Shown here piece after piece: positions 1 to 5,395 of a stretch of DNA of 7,475 bases; within the stretch, counting starts at the first letter, position 1; every line of letters starts with the position of its first letter. Location of the stretch: positions 1 through 7,475 of the forward strand of contig JAKAAL010000180.1 in assembly GCA_021802375.1 (NCBI GenBank), read 5' to 3'. Position numbers and translations under genes: made by a program. This DNA comes from Bacillota bacterium (GTDB lineage Bacteria > Bacillota_E > Sulfobacillia > Sulfobacillales > Sulfobacillaceae). The notes beneath the pieces were generated by a model. It did not search any database and had not been told where the DNA came from. It saw only the letters and a list, made by a program, of their open reading frames with translations.

Positions 1-126
1 GATGCTGGCCGAAAACCCCATCACGGATAAACGGACCCCGGTGCCAGGGCTAGAGCCGATAGAGAAAAGAGGAGGTTCTCCCATGAATATAAACCCGGCC
101 ACCATTGTGAATGCTTGGACCTTGCC
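1..126 (+). repeat. Left arm of a perfect long inverted repeat (continues beyond window)
   Basis: Every base of 1-126 is the reverse complement of 1094-1219 (paired positions add to 1220), with no mismatch found by eye. Pairing ends between 126 and 127. The left edge is the window edge, so the true repeat may be longer. The arm contains an AGGAGG ribosome binding site (70-75), an ATG at 83 and the first 14-15 codons of a DUF2249 gene. Perfect identity means a recent duplication, active gene conversion, or an assembly or amplification chimera. Confidence 0.95.
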
Positions 127-347
127 GTCCAATGTGCGGCATGAAGTCATTTTTCGCGTTCTGGACGCACTGCCCCCTCGACAGGCGGTACTGCTCGTTA
201 ATGATCACGATCCCAACCCGTTATTTTATCAGTGGGATGCCGAACAGCCCGGAATATCTGCATCAAGCCGTCGATGCGCCAACGCGAGACCCCTTTGCCA
301 CGCTCATCGCGCGCCGAGCCTTATCGAACGACATTTCGATGGCCTAG
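83..347 (+). pseudogene. DUF2249 domain protein, frameshifted
   Basis: This is a small DUF2249-family protein, a family of unknown biochemical role often encoded near nitric-oxide, hemerythrin or denitrification genes. The ATG at 83 sits 7 nt after a clear AGGAGG. The first frame gives the family hallmark (IFRVLDALPP, then LVNDHDPNPLFYQWDAEQPG) at about residues 25-57. After the codon at about 251 that frame becomes unlike the family. The next frame then gives EYLHQAVDAPTRDPF and ATLIARR, which resembles the usual C-terminal YL..GP...W.V.I.R segment, and stops at 347. Joined, the product would be about 88 residues, the normal size. The usual G.F.W segment between QPG and EYL is missing, so a deletion of 3n+2 bases (14 would fit) is likely rather than one inserted base. 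Unspliced, the first frame runs on to 457. The assignment is good; inactivation is inferred from one sequence. Confidence 0.75.
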
Positions 348-628
348 ATTCGTGGCAAAAGAGTTTTCAAAAAGTCTGGGTGCCCCACAAAAACAGTAAA
401 GAAGTGGATCCCCGTTGGTTGCAGCGAGGTGGTCATGCTCGATTTATGCGAGCCTAGCCAACTGGTTAAGAGAGGCACAAAACGGACGAAGCCGTCACCT
501 ACGACGGTACAGCACCACTTCCCACGCGATACGATGCGCAATAACGCGGTAACTGGTTTTTTACGCAATGGTGCTGTCCCGGTTGCGGTCCCCCTATTAC
601 CCAACTCCGGTTGCTTGCAGGACGCATC
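348..628. other. Gap between DUF2249 and the repeat protein; no gene supported
   Basis: Several frames are open on both strands, but none gives a recognisable family, a good ribosome binding site with a matching start, or a coherent composition. A frame from about 435 follows GAGGTGG but reads as unpatterned sequence and runs antisense into the truncated gene. A weak ACGG/CCGT hairpin lies near 480-495. The stretch may be decayed coding DNA. Confidence 0.4.
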
Positions 629-1105
629 TCACTCCGTAAGTGGATTAATCGACTCACCGAACGTCTTTCGGCAATATTCTTCGAATAAATCCCAGGCACC
701 CCACTCGCGAATAATGGCATCTTTTAGATGCGTATGATGACGCATCGCTTGGGCCAGTGTACTGCCTGCTTTGAAGTATGCCGCGACGATTAACTGAATA
801 TCGGCGCGAGACCAACGAAAATTGGGTGCCATGGCTTCGTTTTCACATTGGGCTTCGCGCACGGCTTGGTGCCATGATCCAAAGTATTTCTGAGCCGCGC
901 CATACAACGCGCGATTATGCTCGCGCACCTCGAAATCCCTGAGGGAGTTGGTCGTCCGCGCACTTTCTTGAATTTCTCCAAGAATTTGTTGCGGATCTCG
1001 CGCTTGGTTTCGGCGCACCGCCTGAGCGTCAATACCGGCCGCCTCCAAAGCACGAGCCCACGACCCAAAATAATAGGTTGCCGCGGAGATTAAGGCAAGG
1101 TCCAA
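629..1105 (-). pseudogene. 5'-truncated homing-endonuclease-associated repeat (HEAR) protein
   Basis: The frame contains about three units of a 60-residue helical repeat typical of the HNH/homing-endonuclease-associated repeat family, which is thought to bind DNA. The anchors are YYFGSWARALEAAGI (residues 11-25), KYFGSWHQAVREA (73-85) and a degenerate REWGAWDLFEEY (133-144), spaced 62 and 60 residues apart. Only the last third of the first unit remains: about five residues before it, the sequence enters the inverted repeat. No ATG or ribosome binding site serves this frame. TTG at 1105 is the first possible start and lies inside the repeat arm, so the native 5' end has been lost. No HNH or LAGLIDADG nuclease motif is visible in what remains. 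It could still be expressed at a low level from the upstream start region. The family call is from the repeat pattern only. Confidence 0.7.
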
Positions 1106-1137
1106 GCATTCACAATGGTGGCCGGGTTTATATTCAT
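1090..1137 (-). pseudogene. Orphan DUF2249 start region (15 codons, then stop)
   Basis: The ATG at 1137 has the same AGGAGG and 7-nt spacing as the left copy and encodes the same first 15 residues (MNINPATIVNAWTLP). The first codon completed outside the repeat is the TAA at 1092-1090, so translation would end at the junction. It follows the membrane-protein gene by 52 nt, which suggests that DUF2249 was once the third gene of that operon. Confidence 0.8.
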
Positions 1138-1219
1138 GGGAGAACCTCCTCTTTTCTCTATCGGCTCTAGCCCTGGCACCGGGGTCCGTTTATCCGTGAT
1201 GGGGTTTTCGGCCAGCATC
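1094..1219 (-). repeat. Right arm of the perfect long inverted repeat
   Basis: This is the reverse complement of 1-126. On the minus strand it carries the last 10 codons of the membrane-protein frame that stops at 1190, then the AGGAGG site and the ATG at 1137. Beyond 1094 (toward lower coordinates) the sequence diverges abruptly into a different gene fragment. The spacer between the arms is 967 bp. Confidence 0.95.
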
Positions 1220-1543
1220 GGAGTTCTTTATCACTTTAAGCTTGGGGCGCGGCGAACGACTTCGGATACGTTGGTCCCCTTTACCAGGGGAACGAGGGTG
1301 GTTTCGTGAATGAGACATGGTCTTAAGAGGCGAAATTCGTCGCCCGCCCTTTGCGCTCCAACTCCGCTCATTGCCGAGCGCCATTCGTTCGGATAGGGAT
1401 CGGGTGATGGCAAATATCAGCATAAACCAAAAGAAACCGAGCGCGAGGATGGCGACAACCGCCATCGAGATGTGGGCCACGGAGAGGGCATGCAGGATTT
1501 TTGAGCTGGTCGCATCAACAAACGGCGGAATTATTGAAATCAC
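1190..1543 (-). CDS. Small single-span membrane protein with a basic C-terminal tail
   Basis: I do not recognise the family. The frame gives about 117 residues. There is a short N-terminal segment, one strongly hydrophobic helix at residues 26-46 (SMAVVAILALGFFWFMLIFA) followed by an Arg, then a 70-residue tail rich in Arg, Lys, Ser and Pro. By the positive-inside rule the tail should be cytoplasmic. The start is odd: GTG at 1543 overlaps the consensus AGGAGGTGAT site, too close for normal use. At workable distance are only ATA (1534) or ATT (1531), in frame, or a downstream GTG/ATG in the helix region. The last 10 codons lie in the inverted repeat. After about residue 68 a second frame (stop at 1231) also reads plausibly, so a frameshift in the tail cannot be excluded. 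It overlaps the 52-residue gene upstream, implying translational coupling. Confidence 0.5.
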   Translation of the reverse strand: MISIIPPFVDATSSKILHALSVAHISMAVVAILALGFFWFMLIFAITRSLSERMALGNERSWSAKGGRRISPLKTMSHSRNHPRSPGKGDQRIRSRSPRPKLKVIKNSDAGRKPHHG

Positions 1544-1673
1544 CTCCTGCGATTAAAAATCCTCGCGTGTTAGACAAAGAGTGTTGCATCGTGTGCCACC
1601 ACGCATGGGGCCTGTTGCTCTCCTGAATTCCTGGGATGAGTGATTCCCATTTGTCCAGGTCCCGGTCTTCCAT
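1515..1673 (-). CDS. Hypothetical 52-residue protein
   Basis: The ATG at 1673 is preceded by AGAGGAGA with a 5-nt gap, one of the better ribosome binding sites here, which is why it is preferred over the in-frame ATG at 1721 that lies on the predicted transcription start. The product begins MEDRDLDKWESLIPG, is mostly polar with Trp and His residues in the middle, and has no transmembrane segment or family signature I recognise. Its 3' end carries the AGGAGGTGAT of the following membrane-protein gene, and the two overlap by 29 nt. It is the first gene behind the Fnr/CRP-like promoter. It may be a genuine small protein or mainly serve to couple translation to the next gene. Confidence 0.45.
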   Translation of the reverse strand: MEDRDLDKWESLIPGIQESNRPHAWWHTMQHSLSNTRGFLIAGGDFNNSAVC

Positions 1674-1721
1674 AATTCTCCTCTGCACGTCCCGACATAG
1701 CCTATCGCGGGCCAAGAGCAT

Positions 1722-1773
1722 ACTGCCATTATAATGCTGTACTCAGCGCATACCTAATGTGACAGCCGTCACA
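1722..1773 (-). promoter_or_regulatory. Promoter with perfect Fnr/CRP-type palindrome, reading leftward
   Basis: TGTGA-CAGCCG-TCACA at 1758-1773 exactly matches the TGTGA-N6-TCACA consensus shared by E. coli CRP and Bacillus Fnr. On the minus strand a perfect TATAAT occupies 1733-1728, placing the site centre at about -44.5. An overlapping CATTAT at 1736-1731 would place it at -41.5, the class II position. No good -35 box is needed or seen. Which regulator binds is inferred. Confidence 0.65.
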
Positions 1774-2209
1774 CAAAAAGACCCCTCCTGGCCCAATTCC
1801 ATCACTCAAAGGGTGGATCGCGTGCCGATTGGGCATGGCTTCACGCCCTGGCAAAACACTCTTCGACTTTACGGACGTGATCGGCACCCATTCGCAACCA
1901 GAGGCGATAGGAGGGAGCGACGGGAGACGAACAAAAAAGTAATATGGTCCATCTCGGATCTGGATGTTCTAGTGGTATGGTTATATTTGGGGTTCGACGC
2001 CATGGCAGTGACTTAGATTACCCTGGGTCAACATATTGTAAATTTTCCCATAACATCTCAGCAGTCATTGCAGTGCTTGTAGCGGGTGTGTTTTTTCCTG
2101 TTGAGACACAGCTAAAGCGCCCATGCCAGGAAATAAGACCTGTTGCAGTTGTCGTCGGCAGGCAGCTAGGGACTCAAGCGGGTGCATTGCTAGATTGAAA
2201 GGATGTGCG
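1774..2209. other. Intergenic region upstream of glpP; no gene supported
   Basis: Two plus-strand frames (1759-2016 and 1944-2198) are open but lack ribosome binding sites and family features; the first would start inside the palindrome. An AGGAGGG at about 1910 has no start codon in range. The best plus-strand promoter guess for glpP is weak: TCAACA and TAACAT separated by 17 bp at about 2029-2057. A T6 run near 2091 has no convincing stem before it. Confidence 0.4.
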
Positions 2210-2758
2210 GTGGTGATCCGAAATTTACCTCCTGTTATCCCATCGGTGTGGACCATCCCGCAGAGGGATCACGCGGTATTATCTCCATGGCCGCTAGTGC
2301 ATGTCGCCGGTGGTGGGTTGAAAACTATTAAAGAGTTTGTGCAACCGCTCTATGATGCCCAAAAAACTATCTGGATTCATCCCGACATGATAGCTGGACT
2401 CGCGAAAGATCGAGAAGGGTTAGAAGTACTTAACGCAATGATTTCGCCAGCCGCCATCACCACAAGTAACCTAACATTAGCGCAGCACGTGCGTCAATTA
2501 AGGTTAAAGTTAGTATTGCGGGTCTTTATTCACGATACCCAAAGTTTAGAGTCCAGTTTGGCGGCTGTCGACCGCTTACAACCAGACGTTTTATGTTGCC
2601 TTCCCGGAGTCGTGTACCCCATTCTTCGGCACGAATTGAATCAACGCGGCATTCCGGTAGTCGCAGCGGGCCTAGTTCGAACTTTGATAACGCGCGATCA
2701 TCTCATCGAAATGGGAGCGAGTGTAGAAATCGGGCAACCCGCACTATGGTCCCCATAA
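2210..2758 (+). CDS. glpP: GlpP-family antiterminator (glycerol-3-phosphate responsive type)
   Basis: In Bacillus, GlpP binds glycerol-3-phosphate and the leader mRNA of glp operons to prevent early termination; it is a cytoplasmic TIM-barrel-like protein. The product here is about 182 residues, the family's usual length. Matching landmarks in order are VHVAGGG (VFLLTGD-like), WIHPDMIAGLAKDREG (VHIDLIEGL-like), AAITTSN (GIISTK-like), VLRVFIHDTQSLES (IQRFFLIDS-like), PDVLCCLPGV (PD.IE.LPG), IPVVAAGLV (PIIAGGLI) and a C-terminal ALW. GTG at 2210 is chosen because AAAGGA lies 6 nt upstream and homology begins soon after; an in-frame ATG at 2123 would add 29 Cys- and Arg-rich residues without a site. 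Normally conserved Gly and Ser residues differ (VAAGLV, EIGQP), so the ligand may not be glycerol-3-phosphate. It lies directly upstream of a terminator and deoC, not of glpFK or glpD. Confidence 0.85.
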   Translation: MVIRNLPPVIPSVWTIPQRDHAVLSPWPLVHVAGGGLKTIKEFVQPLYDAQKTIWIHPDMIAGLAKDREGLEVLNAMISPAAITTSNLTLAQHVRQLRLKLVLRVFIHDTQSLESSLAAVDRLQPDVLCCLPGVVYPILRHELNQRGIPVVAAGLVRTLITRDHLIEMGASVEIGQPALWSP

Positions 2759-2767
2759 ATTTTTTTA
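2744..2767 (+). terminator. Weak possible terminator at the end of glpP
   Basis: TATGG-TCC-CCATA over the glpP stop is followed by a run of seven T. A 5-bp stem is short, so this is at best an inefficient terminator. Confidence 0.25.
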
Positions 2768-2840
2768 TCTCAATCGTCCTGACTAGAAGGAATTATCAGA
2801 CTAACGGAGAATACCATATCTAGTGGAAGCTCAGAGTAAA

Positions 2841-2886
2841 AGAGGCCCTTCCCCGCAGCTTTGCTGTGGGAGGGGCCTTTGTTGTG
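2841..2886 (+). terminator. Strong intrinsic terminator in the deoC leader (candidate GlpP target)
   Basis: The arms 2844-2859 and 2863-2877 pair over 15 bp with a single bulged C and a TTT loop. The stem extends a little through A-T pairs at its base and ends in TTTGTTG. Only 16 nt separate its end from the deoC ribosome binding site, so no promoter fits between. Transcription of deoC and the transporter must pass through it. Combined with the GlpP-family gene upstream, this looks like a regulated antitermination site. The hairpin is seen; control by GlpP is inferred. Confidence 0.8.
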
Positions 2887-2918
2887 AAACAGCTACCGCA
2901 TGGAAGGAGATCTCGACT

Positions 2919-3572
2919 ATGAGTCTGGAATCATCTATCGACCATTCAATTTTGAAGCCCAATGCCACGACAGAGGAAATCTTACATGGGGCCGAGTTAT
3001 GCATCGAATACCATTTTGGAGCGTACTGTGTCAATTCTTCCAACGTTGCGGTGGCGGTGCGTGCCCTTAACCTTTCCAAGATTCCTGTTGCAGCGACCAT
3101 AGCCTTTCCCTTTGGCTCGGTAACCACCAGCGCCAAAGCGCATGAGACATATGATGCGATTCGGCTCGGGGCACACGAAATTGATATGGTAGCCAATATC
3201 GGATGGATGCTGGATGGCAATTGGGCAGGTGTCACGGAAGATATAAAGTCCGTGGTCGACTCTGCGGGTGGAGCTCTGGTCAAGGTCATCCTTGAAACGG
3301 GGTATCTAACGCGCGACCACATCTTGTTCGGCATTGAGGCGATTGCCAAAGCCGAGGCGCACTATGTAAAGAATTCGACGGGATTTGGCCCTAAAGGTGC
3401 TGACATCGCAGAAATGACATGGATACGCAAGAGTACCCCATCGCATATCGGGGTCAAGGCAGCAGGCGGCATTCGCACGCGGGTTCAAGCCATGGAATTT
3501 ATCAAACAGGGGATTAATCGCATTGGCACGAGTGTTGGGCCCGCATTAGTAAAGGAAGGGGTGGAGCAATGA
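2919..3572 (+). CDS. deoC: Deoxyribose-phosphate aldolase
   Basis: DeoC cleaves 2-deoxyribose 5-phosphate to glyceraldehyde 3-phosphate and acetaldehyde, linking deoxynucleoside breakdown to glycolysis in the cytoplasm. The 217-residue product is a normal class I DeoC barrel: IDHSILKP (7-14), CVNSSNV (37-43), FPFGSVTT..K (63-73), GAHEIDMVANIG (84-95, with the general-acid Asp89), VKVILETGYLT (121-131), VKNSTGFG (Schiff-base Lys151), VKAAGGIRT (Lys180) and RIGTSVG near the end (phosphate-loop Ser). All catalytic residues are present. The one oddity is Asn152 where Thr is usual. The ATG at 2919 follows AAGGAG by 9 nt. GTG at 2823 is in frame but would read through the terminator hairpin. Its TGA overlaps the transporter ATG by 4 bp, so the two are coupled. 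No deoxyribokinase, phosphopentomutase or phosphorylase gene is nearby. Confidence 0.95.
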   Translation: MSLESSIDHSILKPNATTEEILHGAELCIEYHFGAYCVNSSNVAVAVRALNLSKIPVAATIAFPFGSVTTSAKAHETYDAIRLGAHEIDMVANIGWMLDGNWAGVTEDIKSVVDSAGGALVKVILETGYLTRDHILFGIEAIAKAEAHYVKNSTGFGPKGADIAEMTWIRKSTPSHIGVKAAGGIRTRVQAMEFIKQGINRIGTSVGPALVKEGVEQ

Positions 3573-4876
3573 CTACGCATAAACGCTATTGGATTTTTGG
3601 TTTGATGTTTGTTGCTATCTTTATCAATTACATGGACCGCGTCAATTTCGCCGTATCGATCCCCGCTATTCGTCACCAATTTAACTTTTCCCTAGAACAA
3701 ATGGGTACCATTGCGTTTGTCTTCACGATTGTCTATGCGTTGTTCAATTTCCCCGGCGGCTACATTGCAGATCGTCTAGGGATTCGATTGGGGATGGTCG
3801 CGTCATTAGGATGGTGGTCGCTCTTCACGATTATCACCGCATTTTCCGGATCATTTATGGGTTGGCTATGGATTCGGGGACTGATGGGTGCCGGTGAAGC
3901 TCCCATATGGGCCATTAATAGCAAAGCTTCCCGCACCTGGGCCGCTCCGCAAGAACGTTCTCGAGCCTTCACTATTCCGGGATCAGGCCAATATTTAGGG
4001 CCCACGATCGGGACCTTGTTAGCTGGGTGGATCGTGGTCAGCTTTGGATGGCAGTGGTCCTTCATTTCCTTTGGAATTCTAGGCATGGTATTTCTGCCCA
4101 TTTGGTGGGCGGTCGTGCGAAACACGCCCAAAGACGATCCGACGGTCTCAGATACGGAACGTGAAAAAATTGGAGTTCCATTGACACCAGCACGAAAAGG
4201 TGACTGGCAGGCTGCGTTTAGAGTGGTATTTAGCAGGACGGGCATAGGCGTGCTACTAACATTCTTGACCTTCGGTTACATTCTGTTCACCTTTATCACC
4301 TGGGTGCCTAGTTATATGTATTACACGTTCCATATCGGCATTATCAAAAGCGCGGCATGGTCTAGTATCGGGTTTGCCGCGGGATTCGTCGGGTTTATTC
4401 TATCGGGTCCTTTTAATGATGCACTAACACGGCGCTTCGATCGGTTAAAAGCCCGACGGATCGGGGCAGGAGTTCCCATGGCAGCCATGATTGTTGCAGT
4501 GGCCTTATCCCTATGGTCGGCGAGCAGCCACTCTGCCTTCGGTACCGCGATGTTTATTGGGTTAGCCCAATTCTTTATGAATCTGACGGTGGGATCCTGG
4601 GCCGTCAATGCCATAGATATTGCACCTAGTCCCGAATCTTCTGGACTGGTCTATGGCATTTACAACGGGGTGTTGAACGTGATGGGAGCCTTTAACGCCC
4701 TGATTCTAACATGGTTAGCCACGCGTTGGGGATTTCCGGCGGCGTTTGGCAGTGCCATATTCTTCATGGGACTCTTTTTGGTGGCAATCTTGTTTGTCAT
4801 TGACCGCTCCTCTTATACGCGTCTAGTGGCAGCGGGGTCCGCTGCCGCCGAGGTCGCCGCAACCCGTGACAAATAG
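3569..4876 (+). CDS. MFS transporter, ACS (anion:cation symporter) type
   Basis: This is a 435-residue inner-membrane secondary transporter with the hydrophobicity expected of 12 helices. The N-terminal NYMDRVNFAVSIPAI (20-34), the loop 2-3 motif GGYIADRLGIRLG (63-75) and the helix 4 segment RGLMGAGEAP (103-112) are typical of the ACS family, whose members carry sugar acids (glucarate, galactonate, hexuronates), tartrate, phthalate and similar anions with protons. A central hydrophilic loop of about 40 residues (near 190-225) separates the two halves. ATG at 3569 overlaps the deoC stop (ATGA), and a purine-rich AAGGAAGGGGTGGAG lies just before it. The pairing with DeoC suggests uptake of deoxyribose, a deoxy-sugar acid or a deoxynucleoside-derived anion, but the substrate cannot be read from the sequence. 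Confidence 0.9.
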   Translation: MTTHKRYWIFGLMFVAIFINYMDRVNFAVSIPAIRHQFNFSLEQMGTIAFVFTIVYALFNFPGGYIADRLGIRLGMVASLGWWSLFTIITAFSGSFMGWLWIRGLMGAGEAPIWAINSKASRTWAAPQERSRAFTIPGSGQYLGPTIGTLLAGWIVVSFGWQWSFISFGILGMVFLPIWWAVVRNTPKDDPTVSDTEREKIGVPLTPARKGDWQAAFRVVFSRTGIGVLLTFLTFGYILFTFITWVPSYMYYTFHIGIIKSAAWSSIGFAAGFVGFILSGPFNDALTRRFDRLKARRIGAGVPMAAMIVAVALSLWSASSHSAFGTAMFIGLAQFFMNLTVGSWAVNAIDIAPSPESSGLVYGIYNGVLNVMGAFNALILTWLATRWGFPAAFGSAIFFMGLFLVAILFVIDRSSYTRLVAAGSAAAEVAATRDK

Positions 4877-4882
4877 GTAGGA

Positions 4883-4914
4883 GAATCGGCGGGAGCGCAA
4901 TCTCCCGCCGATTC
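4883..4914 (+). terminator. Perfect 13-bp hairpin after the transporter gene
   Basis: GAATCGGCGGGAG and CTCCCGCCGATTC pair without mismatch around a 6-nt loop, 6 nt after the transporter stop. There is no T tract on either side, so it may act as an mRNA 3'-end stabiliser or a factor-dependent terminator rather than a classical intrinsic terminator. Confidence 0.65.
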
Positions 4915-5222
4915 CAATACCGGTCTCCCATGCAATAGCGTGCACAAAGCTTTGGTCTCCAATTTAGTGGCTTGCGTAGGTTTCGATGGAAAGTTTACTC
5001 AGAAGGGTCCCCCATGGCACAGAAACTCCTTAGCTAACGACTTGTCCAGATCGCGACAGACCACGTCTGGAGCTGCAAAGGTTATAGACTGCAATCGCAA
5101 ATGTTTATCGTTTTTTGGAATATTTGGGCCCGCGGACGTCGAAGAAAAGGGTGCCCCAAGCCCAAGCCTGGCCAGAGGTGCCGACCGTGCTCAAAACATT
5201 TCTGAAACGATGTGACCCGGAT
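4915..5222. other. Intergenic region between convergent deoC-MFS and mrp units
   Basis: No gene is supported. A plus-strand frame at 4940-5215 has no ribosome binding site or family feature. A different plus-strand frame is open from 5088 to 5270 without a start and reads NVYRFLEYLGPRTSKKRV, which has a protein-like look, possibly a decayed recombinase or transposase fragment, but it is not assigned. Confidence 0.35.
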
Positions 5223-5336
5223 CTACGCTCTTACAGATTGGCTCCCGAAACAAGGCCCTTTTTCATCTACTAACAGACCAAACCACAATATCGAACACGA
5301 TAGGACTAACACAAAGAAGAGTTGAAAGCCGTTCAC
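5223..5336 (-). CDS. Possible 37-residue single-span membrane protein
   Basis: A GTG at 5336 on the minus strand is preceded by AAAGGAG with a 9-nt gap, the same purine core as the mrp site. The short frame begins VNGFQLFFVLVLSCSILWFG and has a hydrophobic segment at residues 4-23, then a polar tail with one Cys (DEKGPCFGSQSVRA). It lies 59 nt after the mrp stop on the same strand with no terminator between, so it could be co-transcribed. I know of no family match. It overlaps an opposite-strand open frame (5088-5270), and only one is likely to be real. Confidence 0.35.
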   Translation of the reverse strand: MNGFQLFFVLVLSCSILWFGLLVDEKGPCFGSQSVRA

Positions 5337-5395
5337 AGGGCAGGACTCCTTTCATCGCGGTGGCCCGTTGGGATAGGGATGTCGGTTCGTCGGGT

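Noticed and set aside
1783..1794. AGGAGGGG on the minus strand before a GTG at the palindrome
   Set aside because: It would encode only nine codons and lies upstream of the predicted transcription start, so it would not be in that transcript.
1759..2016. Plus-strand frame starting at GTG inside the palindrome
   Set aside because: No binding site, start inside an operator, and composition without any recognisable pattern.
2123..2209. Longer GlpP with an N-terminal Cys- and Arg-rich extension
   Set aside because: No ribosome binding site at 2123, no family counterpart, and GTG 2210 has AAAGGA at 6 nt and gives normal family length.
2823..2918. An in-frame GTG extension of DeoC by 32 residues
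   Set aside because: It would translate straight through the terminator hairpin, adds no family homology, and the ATG at 2919 has its own AAGGAG site and matches the usual DeoC N-terminus.
2831..3349. Long minus-strand frame opposite deoC
   Set aside because: It is antisense to a clear DeoC, starts without a binding site and has no domain pattern; similar shadows occur opposite the transporter and mrp.
4226..4825. AGAGGAG followed by ATG on the minus strand inside the transporter gene
   Set aside because: The plus-strand MFS protein is unmistakable; the antisense start is coincidental.
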